Counted from the first letter of the stretch, positions 42,026 to 51,106 are shown. The stretch: DNA of 51,268 nt from Clostridia bacterium (GCA_017848335.1 JAGDAX010000142.1:1-51268), one strand, 5' to 3'. A program made the numbers and translations. Notes: generated from the sequence alone by a model not told the origin.

Positions 42026-42754
42026 TCAGCCGACGTCGGAAGTCTCCCAGCCTCTCTTGCGGAAATCGCCGATCGTCTCGCTGTACTCTTCGTAGTACTC
42101 GTTATAGAGACTGCTTTTTGCCTCGAAGGTCACGATGAAGTATTCAGTACCGTTCATAACGATATTGTAAACACCCTGCCAGTCCTCACCGTCTCTGGTA
42201 AACGTGTAAGAAACCGTGGTGAACTGAAGCTTACTGTACTTGGCAGTGAATATCGTGGACTCGCCCTTTTGGAGGAACGTCTCCCTGGGAGCGCCGATGT
42301 AATGCTTGTTGTTGAAATAGAAAGGACTGTCGGGATCCTGAAGCCATCCGACAACGTCGTTACGGGACGTGGTCATGGTGATGCCTTCGCCGTTATGGAA
42401 ATAAACAGCATATTCAACGCCCTCAATGGCCGTAAAGGATTCGGTACCGTCTCCGCCTATGGTCTTAACCGGAATAGGCGAACCCTTCTCGTCAGGCTCG
42501 GAAACCAACGGAGCGAGCATAAGAATGAGACCGGTCTCCCTGTCTACGATCCATTTTTCCGCATCACCGCGGATAATGCCCCAGTTGGTTCTGTAACCCT
42601 GCTGGAAATAATAGCGCAGGTTCTCTTCCTGATTGGGAAGCTTACCCTCCTCGTCGATCTGTGTTTTGTTCTGTTTGCAAGCAAAAAGAACAACAGCCAT
42701 AGACAGAACAAGAAGTGATGCGACAGTGATTTTGATTAATTTCTTTATTTGCAC
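42026..42754 (-). CDS. Small secreted lipoprotein of unknown function
   Basis: The 242-residue product starts at GTG 42754: GGAGGG lies 7 bases upstream, and an ATG five codons earlier is part of that ribosome binding site. Signal peptide and lipobox LFAC (Cys26) make it a lipoprotein. The body contains WIVDRETGLILMLAP, YAVYFHNGEGITMTTSRND and YNEYYEEYSETIGDF. The first and last segments correspond to parts of the membrane protein at 32616, so a shared fold is likely. It is flanked by terminators on both sides and seems to be a single-gene unit. Confidence 0.78.
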   Translation of the reverse strand: MQIKKLIKITVASLLVLSMAVVLFACKQNKTQIDEEGKLPNQEENLRYYFQQGYRTNWGIIRGDAEKWIVDRETGLILMLAPLVSEPDEKGSPIPVKTIGGDGTESFTAIEGVEYAVYFHNGEGITMTTSRNDVVGWLQDPDSPFYFNNKHYIGAPRETFLQKGESTIFTAKYSKLQFTTVSYTFTRDGEDWQGVYNIVMNGTEYFIVTFEAKSSLYNEYYEEYSETIGDFRKRGWETSDVG

Positions 42755-42802
42755 AACTAATCCCTCCATAAATTAATCTTATACCGATTTATTAACGAAA
42801 AC

Positions 42803-42826
42803 AAAAACGATACAAGAAATCGTATC
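42803..42826 (-). terminator. Weak terminator between the 43049 gene and the lipoprotein gene
   Basis: On the minus strand GATAC and GTATC pair over an 8-base loop and are followed by GTTTTTG. The stem is short. The rest of the 42755-43048 gap holds an 11-bp GTAAAGAGCCG doublet near 43000 and no gene. Confidence 0.4.
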
Positions 42827-43048
42827 CGTTCGTGCGCTAATTTTAACAAACAATTTCATTAAAATCAACACTTATTTTCTTCACGCCGCCAATGAGCGAG
42901 TTATCTTAAAAATACCTTAAAAGGCGTTTTGAAATCAGGGCGAAGCCGCGTAATCTCGTACGGTTCCGCCGCAGATCCCGGCTGTTTTCCGCCCGTAAAG
43001 AGCCGGTAAAGAGCCGGCCTGAAAAGAGCGTTCAGTCCGCCCTGACCG

Positions 43049-44551
43049 TCAGTCTGCCCTTGCCTTGTGATTGCGCGCAAATTCCGCCCCGGTGTACCTT
43101 GACGTGATATAAAACAGCAGGAAGAGAGACACGTAGAACATAAACCGGACGCTGATGATATTCCTGATCCCCGTCACCGACGACTTCAGTATCGAGAGCC
43201 AGTTCTGGGCGGTGGCCATTTCGGAGGTGCTCTTGTAGAATTTCAGATTGAAGGTCACCGTACCGTAGCTGTCGTACGATCCGAGATACGCAAACAGCCT
43301 TCCGTCGGAAAGCAGCCCGGGATAGTAATAGTAATTACAAGGCACGTGAATAATTGCCGAATCCGACAGCGTCATATCCGCGTAAAGGTAATGACAAGAC
43401 ACCGCATAACTGCCTGAGGCGGCAGTCGGCGCAGTCTTGGAAACGATCAATGCCAGCGGCGTCCTTGCTCCCGTATCTCTTGCTTTTTCGGAAGCGCTTA
43501 TCGCGACGGGCCTGAAGCTGCTGACTCCGGCCGAGGGCGAAACCTCAAGAGGAGTATTGATGAGACCCAGCCGGCCGCTTTGGGCGTCGATTTCGCTGAT
43601 GAAAAAAGAGCACCAGGGGTCGTTGGCGTAATCCGAAGCCAGCAATACCTCGCAGTATCCGTTGGCGCGTCCGATGGCCTTAGAGGCAATATCCGCAAGC
43701 TCCTGCCCGGTGAATTCCTTCCCGTCGGCAGTCTTTACGGTTTCCCCGAAGGCCTCCGTGTCAAACCTTCTGCCGGTCACGTATACCTTGCCGTCCGCGC
43801 CGTCAAAAATATTTTCCACCTTGTATTCGTATTCCTTTTGGGAAACGTTCACCGAGAACCGCTCGCTCCCCGACCGCTCAAACGCGGAAATATACGGACT
43901 GCGCGCACCTCCCGCGTCAACGGTTCCGGTCACGAAGAATTTCCCTCCGGCAAAATAAACTCCGCTGATTTCAATATCGTCGGAAAGCGACACGTTGAAC
44001 AGAGTCTCCCCCGAAAGCGTATTAAACGACAGCACGCCGCCGTTTCTCACCGTCAGCACGCACACCTCGCTGTCCGTCAGGCAGGAATAAGCCTTGATGT
44101 TTTCCTCCGGCCCTTCAGAAGCAAATACGCCGCTGCCCGATATTCTGCATTCGCCTGATATCTCATAAACCGCTGCGCCGCCCTTGCTGTCGGCAAGCTC
44201 GATCAGCACCCTGCTGCCGTCGGACACTGCCTGCCGGTATTCAAATCCGTACCGGCCCGAGAAGCCGCCTATATTGACGGGCTTACCGTTCCGGTCGTAG
44301 GTCTTCACAAAAATAGAGGTATTGCTGAGTATGTCGTCTCCCTCAAGGTAGCTGCCCACCACGAACAGGGAGCCGTCATCCATCGGGAATATATCCCGTA
44401 TCTGCATGGACGTCATAAAAGCGTCGTCCTTGTCCGGGGAATAATATCCGTCAAGATATTTTATGGTAAAGACATAAAACAAACTGACCGCGAGAATCAC
44501 GCAAAATATTATTATGAATATTCGCAAAACGGTATTGATTCCGCTATCCAT
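43049..44551 (-). CDS. Membrane protein with an extracytoplasmic propeller-like domain
   Basis: The 500-residue protein has an N-terminal span (residues ~5-28), a long beta-rich outer domain with recurring DGS/GGK turn motifs (MDDGSLFVVGSY, AGGKFFVTGT, ADGKVYVTGR), and a C-terminal span (~468-488, ISVRFMFYVSLFLLFYI). The repeats look like beta-propeller blades, but no catalytic residues or family were recognised. GAGG precedes ATG 44551, which is 35 bases after the acyl ligase stop, so both are probably one operon. The pairing with an acyl ligase hints at a role in acyl or envelope chemistry, without proof. Confidence 0.72.
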   Translation of the reverse strand: MDSGINTVLRIFIIIFCVILAVSLFYVFTIKYLDGYYSPDKDDAFMTSMQIRDIFPMDDGSLFVVGSYLEGDDILSNTSIFVKTYDRNGKPVNIGGFSGRYGFEYRQAVSDGSRVLIELADSKGGAAVYEISGECRISGSGVFASEGPEENIKAYSCLTDSEVCVLTVRNGGVLSFNTLSGETLFNVSLSDDIEISGVYFAGGKFFVTGTVDAGGARSPYISAFERSGSERFSVNVSQKEYEYKVENIFDGADGKVYVTGRRFDTEAFGETVKTADGKEFTGQELADIASKAIGRANGYCEVLLASDYANDPWCSFFISEIDAQSGRLGLINTPLEVSPSAGVSSFRPVAISASEKARDTGARTPLALIVSKTAPTAASGSYAVSCHYLYADMTLSDSAIIHVPCNYYYYPGLLSDGRLFAYLGSYDSYGTVTFNLKFYKSTSEMATAQNWLSILKSSVTGIRNIISVRFMFYVSLFLLFYITSRYTGAEFARNHKARAD

Positions 44552-44586
44552 TGACGTACCTCGTTGATCTATGATGGTTGGAAGAT

Positions 44587-46347
44587 TCACTTCAGCTTAT
44601 CCAGCTTGATGTAATTGCCTTCCTTCGCCTCGACCTCGCGCTTTATGACGACGCGCCTGATCTTGATCCCGTTTGAAAGCGGCAGCTCGTCCTTTGTGAG
44701 CAGCGCGTAATTGACCTTCTTGTACACAGGCAGCAGACCGTTTCTCTCGGCGATGCTGCGGCGGATCGACTCAACCATATCAGCGTCACCGAAATGTTTC
44801 TCGTCCACCTGGCACACGATGACGATGTCCTCGTAAAGCGGGTTGGCGTCCTTCTTGATGCCGAGAACGGTGAAATTCTTGATGCCGTCGATGTTGAGGA
44901 AGGTGTCCTCGAGCTCGTCCGGGTAGACGTTTTCGCCGGATTCATTGACGATGACCTCCTTGAGGCGACCTTCGATGTAAAGAGCGCCGTCCTCCATTCG
45001 GCCTATGTCGCCGGTTCTGAACCAGCCTTCCTCGTCAAGCTCGCGCTCGATGTGCTCGCCGCCCTTGACCATTGCGCTGTGGAGGGACCTGCCCCTTATG
45101 ACCAGCTCGCCGGCGGAGGAATCCTTCTCGTTGAAGGGAACGACCTTGTATTCGATGGACGTCACGGGCACGCCGACGCAGCCGCGCAGACGGTATTTGA
45201 TCTGGTGGCGCCTTTCCATTGACGAGATGCCGACCTCGGTCATGCCGAAGCCGCAAATCGTGTAATAGCCGATGCCGTTGATGATCCTGAGAGACTCGGG
45301 AAGCACGTGGCCGCCGCCGCAGATGATGCACTTGACGTCAGTGCCCGCCAGCTCGTTCAGAACCGCCTTTTTGAAGAGCGCCTTCGAGACCTTGATGCCG
45401 AAATCCGTGCCGAGACGCTGCGCGAAAATGCCCAGTCCGATCATGCGCTTAAACATGAACTGCTTGAACCCGGACTGCTTCGAGACCTTGCCGAGAATGC
45501 CCTTCGCGATATTGTTCACGAGAAGAGGCACCGCGAGAATGTGCGTGACCTTGTGGTCCCTGCAGGCGGAAAGCAGCACGGAGGGGGCGATCTTGTCGGG
45601 CACTATCTGCGAGCTGCCGAAGAAGCTGTACCAGAGATAGTTTGCCAGAAACCCGAAAATGTGATTAAGCGGAAGGAAGCAAAGGTTGCGCTTCGGCTCG
45701 TCGTTGCAGATGTATTCGTTCTTGGTGATGATCTCGCGCGCCGTCAGGAACTGGGCGGTCATAGCCTCGCAGTCGTAAACGAAGATCTTGGCGGTGCTGG
45801 TGGTGCCCGACGTGCAAAGGGCCACCTCGTCGCCCCAGTCGTAGGAATTGATGCGCTCGGTGTAGGTCTTTGAGGTCCTGTCGGCCTGGGCGGCGATCTC
45901 GAGAATGTGTCTCTTGTCGAGCCTCACAACGTCGCCCGCATTGATCGTCCGGATGCCCTCGTACTCCTGGCCGTCGTTGGTGATAATGGCCACCGCGGCG
46001 GATTCTTTGATGAAATACTCGGTGAGAGCCTTGTCGTGCCTCGCGTCAATAAGGAACGGCCTGTACCCGGCCATGAGAATGCCCCAGAAGATCTCGAACC
46101 ATTCGGGGCAGTTGGCCAGCTTGAAGCAGACGAAGCCTTTCGGACAGCCTGCCAGGAATTCCTTGATCCTGTCGGCGCAGTATTCGCTGACAAGCTCCTG
46201 GTCGCGGAAGCTGAGCTTGACAATGCTGCCGTCAAGCTTGTATTCGACCGCCGGGCTGTCTTCGTGTGCGGAATACGTCCTGAATATGCTTCTGTATGAA
46301 AGCTCCTTCTCGAACTCGTCCAAAAGAGCAAGGCATCTTGTTATCAT
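44587..46347 (-). CDS. AMP-dependent acyl ligase with altered A3 loop
   Basis: This 586-residue ANL enzyme has FGMTEVG (A5), WFRTGDIGRMEDG (A7), GRLKEVIVNESGENVYPDELE (hinge) and a C-terminal Lys in SNGIKIRR. Its A3 loop reads TSGTTSTAKI (179-188), keeping TSGTT and Lys but losing the usual Gly-x-Pro and final Gly. FLPLNHIFGFLANYLWYSF and KVTHILAVPL align with the ligase-ACP fusion at 25402 (FLPFYHIFGL, HVTHIFAVPL), so the two form one subfamily, distinct from the canonical ligase at 22180. No ACP domain is present. GGAGGAC precedes the ATG. Substrate unknown. Confidence 0.88.
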   Translation of the reverse strand: MITRCLALLDEFEKELSYRSIFRTYSAHEDSPAVEYKLDGSIVKLSFRDQELVSEYCADRIKEFLAGCPKGFVCFKLANCPEWFEIFWGILMAGYRPFLIDARHDKALTEYFIKESAAVAIITNDGQEYEGIRTINAGDVVRLDKRHILEIAAQADRTSKTYTERINSYDWGDEVALCTSGTTSTAKIFVYDCEAMTAQFLTAREIITKNEYICNDEPKRNLCFLPLNHIFGFLANYLWYSFFGSSQIVPDKIAPSVLLSACRDHKVTHILAVPLLVNNIAKGILGKVSKQSGFKQFMFKRMIGLGIFAQRLGTDFGIKVSKALFKKAVLNELAGTDVKCIICGGGHVLPESLRIINGIGYYTICGFGMTEVGISSMERRHQIKYRLRGCVGVPVTSIEYKVVPFNEKDSSAGELVIRGRSLHSAMVKGGEHIERELDEEGWFRTGDIGRMEDGALYIEGRLKEVIVNESGENVYPDELEDTFLNIDGIKNFTVLGIKKDANPLYEDIVIVCQVDEKHFGDADMVESIRRSIAERNGLLPVYKKVNYALLTKDELPLSNGIKIRRVVIKREVEAKEGNYIKLDKLK

Positions 46348-46418
46348 TTCTAAAAGTCCTCCAATGAATTTTAAGAATCTGTATTTATAAAACGTTTGCG
46401 GTTAGTAGGGGGCGGCAA

Positions 46419-46457
46419 AGTGCCAAGCGCCTTGTGCCTCTGGCCTTTCTTGGCACT
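46419..46457 (-). terminator. Hairpin starting in the ybeY stop codon
   Basis: On the minus strand AGTGCCAAG and CTTGGCACT form a perfect 9-bp stem; its first bases are in and next to the ybeY TAG. Only TTTGCC follows, so it is a possible rather than certain terminator. Confidence 0.45.
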
Positions 46458-47022
46458 ATCCCCTGGTATACCCGCCCTCGCTCAGTATCTTCTCGGCCAG
46501 CGGCTTCATGACCGCCTCATCCTCCGCGGTCTCGTGGTCGTAGCCCATCAGATGCAAAAAGCCGTGACACAGCAGGAACGCCAGCTCCCTCTTCACGGAA
46601 TGGCCGTATTCGGCGGCCTGCTCCTTCACCTTCTCGACGGACACAACCAGCTCTCCCAGCATTATTGCGCCTGTCTCGGGGTCAAGGTCATATTCGTCAA
46701 AAACACCGTCGCCCTCCCTGAGGTCAAGGAACGGAAACGAAAGCACGTCCGTTGCCCTGTCGACGCCCCGCTCGGAGCTGTTGATCTCGCGGATCATTTC
46801 ATTGTCGGTAAAATACACGTTGACGCAGGTGCCGGTATCCGCGGCAAACTCCGGGAAACGGGCCTCGGCCTTCGCGAGAATATCGTCAGCCACCTCGCAA
46901 TACTCCAGAAGAGCGGCGTCAGTCATGAGTTCACCCGGGCGGAGCCCGCAGCTTTCCTTATCGAGGTCGGCGCGCGTCTCGGCGCTGCTGACGGTTGGCG
47001 CAAAAAGGTACTCGACTATCAT
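46456..47022 (-). CDS. ybeY: Endoribonuclease YbeY
   Basis: The 188-residue zinc RNase matures 16S rRNA 3' ends and takes part in ribosome quality control. The signature HGFLHLMGYDH (three His zinc ligands) lies near residues 153-163, preceded by RATDVLSFPF and GELVVSVEK. About 25 extra residues near the N-terminus (SSAETRADLDKESCGL) are not typical. Its ATG overlaps the phoH stop by 4 bases (ATGA, 47019-47022); the phoH-ybeY pair is conserved in Firmicutes. AGGA precedes the start. Confidence 0.95.
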   Translation of the reverse strand: MIVEYLFAPTVSSAETRADLDKESCGLRPGELMTDAALLEYCEVADDILAKAEARFPEFAADTGTCVNVYFTDNEMIREINSSERGVDRATDVLSFPFLDLREGDGVFDEYDLDPETGAIMLGELVVSVEKVKEQAAEYGHSVKRELAFLLCHGFLHLMGYDHETAEDEAVMKPLAEKILSEGGYTRG

Positions 47023-47987
47023 CTGTTATTCCTCTCCTCGTCTTTTTCGTAAGCCTTGATGATCTTCTTCACAAGGTCGTGGCGCACCACGTCCTGCTCT
47101 GTGAGATACACGAACGCGATATCGTCGATCCCGTCAAGAATATCCCGCGCCTTAAGCAGGCCTGACCTCTTGCCTCCCGGAAGGTCGATCTGCGTGACGT
47201 CGCCGTTTATTACCATTTTCGAGCCGGTTCCGATGCGCGTGAGAAACATTTTGAGCTGCTCTCGGGTGGCGTTCTGGGCCTCATCGAGAATGATAAACGC
47301 GTCGTTCAGAGTCCTTCCCCTCATGTAGGCCAGCGGGGCAATCTCAAGCACGCCCTTCTCGAATTTCTTCTGGAAGGAATCCTCGCCCATGATCTCAAAC
47401 AACGAATCGTAAAGCGGCCGCAAATAGGGATCGATCTTGTCCTGCAGGTCGCCCGGCAGGAATCCCAGACTCTCGCCCGCTTCAACGGCAGGCCTCGTGA
47501 GTATAATACGCTTAACTTGATTTTTTCTTAATTGCGAAACTGCCGCCGCCACCGCCAGGAAGGTCTTGCCGGTACCCGCAGGGCCGATTCCGAAGGTGAT
47601 GGTGTTGGAAAATATCTTGTCCACCAGCTCCTTCTGGCCGCGTGTTTTGGGCTTGATGGGCGTGCCCTTGCTGCTGAGGCAGATGCTGTCCACAAGACCG
47701 GCCGAGGAAGTGTTTCCCCTGCCCGTGCTGACCATGTCGCAATAATACGCCGCCAGCTGTCTCGTTACGATCTCGCCGGTGTCAGCGTGGGAGATCACGT
47801 TTTTGACGACCGAGAATGCATTGTCGGCGTCGCGCTCATTCTTGGCCTCAATACGGAAATTTCCGTCCCCCACAGTGATGCTGACGTCAAAGGCGTCCTC
47901 AATGATGGCGACGTTTTCGTCATTTGCGCCGAATATATTCTTCAGCATATCCGTGCTTAATTCGGCAGGAAACAGTTTTTCTGTCAA
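47019..47987 (-). CDS. phoH: PhoH-like ATPase
   Basis: The ~322-residue protein has a small KH-like N-terminal region (~1-95) and a PhoH P-loop ATPase domain: GIGPAGTGKTFLAV (Walker A), FIILDEAQNATREQLKMFLTRIG (Walker B) and VINGDVTQIDLP (sensor region). PhoH proteins are thought to act on RNA together with YbeY. TTG 47987 is preferred because AAAGGAT lies just before it; another TTG seven codons upstream lacks a ribosome binding site. Upstream, at 48085-48118, degenerate GTTTGCAAACGTC repeats occupy the gap. Confidence 0.93.
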   Translation of the reverse strand: MTEKLFPAELSTDMLKNIFGANDENVAIIEDAFDVSITVGDGNFRIEAKNERDADNAFSVVKNVISHADTGEIVTRQLAAYYCDMVSTGRGNTSSAGLVDSICLSSKGTPIKPKTRGQKELVDKIFSNTITFGIGPAGTGKTFLAVAAAVSQLRKNQVKRIILTRPAVEAGESLGFLPGDLQDKIDPYLRPLYDSLFEIMGEDSFQKKFEKGVLEIAPLAYMRGRTLNDAFIILDEAQNATREQLKMFLTRIGTGSKMVINGDVTQIDLPGGKRSGLLKARDILDGIDDIAFVYLTEQDVVRHDLVKKIIKAYEKDEERNNR

Positions 47988-48208
47988 GCTTAGATCCTTT
48001 CGTGTCAACTAGTGTCAACGCTAAAAATTGTGCAGAAGCAAATTGCAAAAGTCAGATGATCAAGGGGCAGTGCTGCAAACGTCAGGTGTGCAACGTTCAG
48101 GTTTGCAAACGTCGACCGTTTCAGCGGCGCCGGTGCGGCCGTCTCCGGCTTAACCGGAACGATGAGCGCCGCGGCACAAACCTTAATTGAAGCCTTGTCA
48201 AACAGCTC

Positions 48209-49132
48209 CTACGCCCCGATAAACGCGAGAATGTCCCTGATGACCTCTTCGCGGGCGGTGTCGTTCAAAATCTCGTGCCGGTTGTTTTCGTACAGCTTCA
48301 TTGTGACGTCCTTGCCGTTCTTCTTGAGGCTTTCGTAAACCTTCTGAACGCCCTTGCCGTAATCGCCCACCGGGTCGTCGGTGCCGGAAACCAGCAATAC
48401 AGGCATCGTGTCCGGGAAGTCCTCTAACCAGGCAGCCTTGTTGCACCTGTCGGTGAGCTCCAGCAGATCGCCCATGGCCGAGACCGTGAATTTATAATTG
48501 CAGAAGGGGTCGTTATCGTACTTCTCGCGCACGGAGCGGTCCTTTGTGAGCCAGGCGCGGACGTCGTCCTCATCCTTGAATTTCTTGTTGTAAGCACCAA
48601 AGGCCATATTATCAAGGAATTTCGAAACGTATTTGTCTCCCTTCGCCTTTTTGGTCAGCTTGACAAGAGCCTTGCCTGCGCCGGTGGCGGGATTCGGGCC
48701 GCCTGTGCCCATAACAACGAGCTTCCGCGGCGTGACGTATTTCCCTGCTGAAACCCTCACGATAAACGAGCCCATGCTGTGGCCCATCAGAAAGTACGGG
48801 AGGTCGGCTCCCACGATTTCGGCGGCGCTTTTGCGCATTTCTTCAACGTCCCGGGCGAGGTGATCCCAGCCGTTTTCGGGCGCGATGAATCCAAGCTCTC
48901 CGGGGCCTGCGGTGTTGCCGTGCCCGAGGTTGTCAAAGCCCGCCACGGCATAGCCGGCGGCGCAAATGCTGCGCATAAATCCGTCATACCTGCCGATATA
49001 TTCAGTCATACCGTGTACCACGTGGAACAATCCCTTGGGCGACTCGGAGGGCAGATAAAGCCTCCCGAGAAGCGTGTGGATCCCGTCCGACGACGGCGCG
49101 GTAATCTCCTTCAGCGTGATATTTTCGTTCAT
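48209..49132 (-). CDS. Alpha/beta hydrolase, monoacylglycerol-lipase-like
   Basis: The ~307-residue cytoplasmic hydrolase carries HGMTEYIGRYDGF (oxyanion loop, typical of monoglyceride lipases and S33-type Hydrolase_4 enzymes), GHSMGSFI (Ser nucleophile, near residue 118), SGTDDPVGDYG (acid) and NNRHEILND (His). FDNLGHGNTAGP is also family-typical. It would release fatty acid and glycerol from monoglycerides or cleave lysophospholipids. Its neighbour glpK would use the glycerol. ATG 49132 has AGGTGG upstream; an in-frame GTG three codons earlier is inside that site. Confidence 0.87.
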   Translation of the reverse strand: MNENITLKEITAPSSDGIHTLLGRLYLPSESPKGLFHVVHGMTEYIGRYDGFMRSICAAGYAVAGFDNLGHGNTAGPGELGFIAPENGWDHLARDVEEMRKSAAEIVGADLPYFLMGHSMGSFIVRVSAGKYVTPRKLVVMGTGGPNPATGAGKALVKLTKKAKGDKYVSKFLDNMAFGAYNKKFKDEDDVRAWLTKDRSVREKYDNDPFCNYKFTVSAMGDLLELTDRCNKAAWLEDFPDTMPVLLVSGTDDPVGDYGKGVQKVYESLKKNGKDVTMKLYENNRHEILNDTAREEVIRDILAFIGA

Positions 49133-49211
49133 ATTTTCCACCTGCTAATGATATTGTCAAATCCTCACGGCATCCTGTCAAAACCGGATCAATTGTGTGA
49201 GTTAAGCTTCC

Positions 49212-49360
49212 GAGAAACCCGAGTGCCGAGAAGCCCAAGTCCCGGGAGGTCCAAGTACCGTCCGCTCGAGGCCCATCATTTCAGGCTCCGTCAGAGCAAG
49301 ACCTGTCAGTTCAAGGACTTTCAAGTTCAGGGCCTGTCAGCTCAAGGCCTGTCAGCTCAC
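49212..49360 (-). repeat. 16-bp and 15-bp tandem arrays starting at the glpK stop codon
   Basis: At the right end, CCTGTCAGCTCAAGG-type units repeat about four times; on the minus strand the first includes GAG-TGA, the glpK stop, then TGAGCTGACAGG again. Further left, three 16-bp units of the form GAGAAGCCCAAGTCCC follow (49212-49259). Confidence 0.85.
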
Positions 49361-50853
49361 TCCTCTTTGCCCGAAAAGCTCCTGCACGCCCTGACCGCCG
49401 CATTGAAGCTTTCCGTGAGATTTATTCTCGCGTCCTCTTCCATGGCAGGCGCAAAGCATTTCCCCGCGGGCAAAATCTCCCTGAGGCTCTCTACCGACTC
49501 AAAGAAGCCCGTCGAAAGCCCTGCGATAACGGCAGCGCCAAGCGCCGTTGCCTCGGTGTAACCGGTTCTGATAACCGGTATGCCCGAAATTCCGGCTTGA
49601 AAATCAAGAAGGAAATCATTGTTGGCAGCGCCGCCGTCCGCCAGAAGCGACTTGAATTCCACGCCCAGATCCTTCTCCATTGAAACCAGAAGCTCGTTCG
49701 TCTGGAAAGCGATGCTCTCCAGCGCGGCTCTCACGATATGGGCGCGTGTGGTATTGGCGGTGATCCCGAAAATCGTTCCCCTCGCCTCCATATCCCAATA
49801 AGGCGCGCCAAGGCCCGTAAACGCCGGCACGATATAAACGCCGCCGTTGGAATCCACGCTTTTTGCAAGATTTTCGGTCTCGCGGGCAGTGGCAATGATC
49901 TGCAGCGAGTCTCTCAGCCATTTAACGAGAGCGCCGCCCGTGAACACGCTGCCTTCGAGGGCGTATTGCGGGGTCTTTTCGTCAAAGCAAACCGCAAGCG
50001 TACCCAGCAGTCCGTGGCGGCTGTGGGGCACGCTGCTCCCGGTGTTCGCCAGCATGAAGCAGCCCGTGCCGTAGGTGATCTTGATGTCGCCGAATTCGGT
50101 GCAGAGCTCCCCGAAAAGAGCCGCCTGCTGGTCGCCCGCAATGCCCCTTATCGGGATATTGGAGCCGTTATAGCTGACAAAGCCGAAGTCGCCGCCGCAG
50201 GGCAGCACCTTGGGAAGCATAGACTCAGGAATATCCAGAATCTCCAGCATTTTCCGGTCCCAGCAAAGCCTGTTGATGTCAAAGAGCATGGTCCTTGACG
50301 CGTTCGTGTAGTCGGTGACGTGATATTTTCCGGCTGTAAACTTGTACACGAGCCACGTGTCGACAGTACCGAAAAGAAGGTCGCCTCGGTCTGCGGCTTC
50401 GCGTGCACCCGGAACGTTGTCCAGTATCCACTTGATCTTGGGGCCGCTGAAATATGCGTCGGCCTTAAGCCCCGTAGTCTCGCGAATGTAATCCTCGTGA
50501 CCGGCGGCCTGAAGCTCGCGGCAGATGCCTGAGGTCCTTCTGCACTGCCACAGGATCGCGTTATATACAGGCTTGCCGGTGTTTTTGTCCCAGACGATTG
50601 CGGTCTCGCGCTGGTTTGTGATACCCACCGCGGCAATCTCCTCCGGGAGCGCACCGGCCTTCTCGATAGCATCAATGATGCAGTAAAACATGCTGCTGAA
50701 AATCTCGTCAGGGTCTTCCTCGGCATAAGCGGGCTTCGGAAAATACTGGTGTATCTCGTGCTGTGACACAGCCACCACGTTCGCGTTTTTGTCAAAAACT
50801 ATCGCTCTCACGCTTGTCGTTCCCGCGTCGCAGGCAAGGACGTACTTTTTCAT
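49357..50853 (-). CDS. glpK: Glycerol kinase
   Basis: The 498-residue FGGY-family kinase phosphorylates glycerol to sn-glycerol-3-phosphate. DAGTTSVRAIVFD (phosphate-1), GITNQRET with the substrate Arg, ILWQCRRTS, a catalytic Asp in GIAGDQQAALFG, and YGTGCFMLANTG all match GlpK. Length equals the standard enzyme. AAAGGAG precedes the ATG and a promoter lies at 51022-51049, leaving a ~160-base leader. No glpF or glpD is adjacent; the monoglyceride-lipase-like gene follows instead. Confidence 0.97.
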   Translation of the reverse strand: MKKYVLACDAGTTSVRAIVFDKNANVVAVSQHEIHQYFPKPAYAEEDPDEIFSSMFYCIIDAIEKAGALPEEIAAVGITNQRETAIVWDKNTGKPVYNAILWQCRRTSGICRELQAAGHEDYIRETTGLKADAYFSGPKIKWILDNVPGAREAADRGDLLFGTVDTWLVYKFTAGKYHVTDYTNASRTMLFDINRLCWDRKMLEILDIPESMLPKVLPCGGDFGFVSYNGSNIPIRGIAGDQQAALFGELCTEFGDIKITYGTGCFMLANTGSSVPHSRHGLLGTLAVCFDEKTPQYALEGSVFTGGALVKWLRDSLQIIATARETENLAKSVDSNGGVYIVPAFTGLGAPYWDMEARGTIFGITANTTRAHIVRAALESIAFQTNELLVSMEKDLGVEFKSLLADGGAANNDFLLDFQAGISGIPVIRTGYTEATALGAAVIAGLSTGFFESVESLREILPAGKCFAPAMEEDARINLTESFNAAVRACRSFSGKEE

Positions 50854-51021
50854 AGAGACTCCTTTAAGTCAGATCCACCGCGTCGATAGACCCGGTTTGT
50901 CCTGAATTCGAACGTTCCCGAGAATCAAAGTAATACCGTAGAAAATTCCCGATAAGAGGCAAAAATCACGATGATCCCGGCGGACATATGAAATTGCCGC
51001 CCGATTCGCTGCCCCTCGCGA

Positions 51022-51049
51022 ATTATACCACCAAACGGGGCAAAAACAA
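51022..51049 (-). promoter_or_regulatory. Promoter of glpK
   Basis: On the minus strand -35 TTGTTT (51044-51049) and -10 TATAAT (51022-51027) are 16 bases apart. The leader of about 160 bases (50854-51015) has no clear operator or riboswitch. Confidence 0.72.
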
Positions 51050-51106
51050 AATGTTAAATTCAGTTCCGCTGATTGCCGGTCAGTGCCCGGAACAGGATAG
51101 TGCTAT

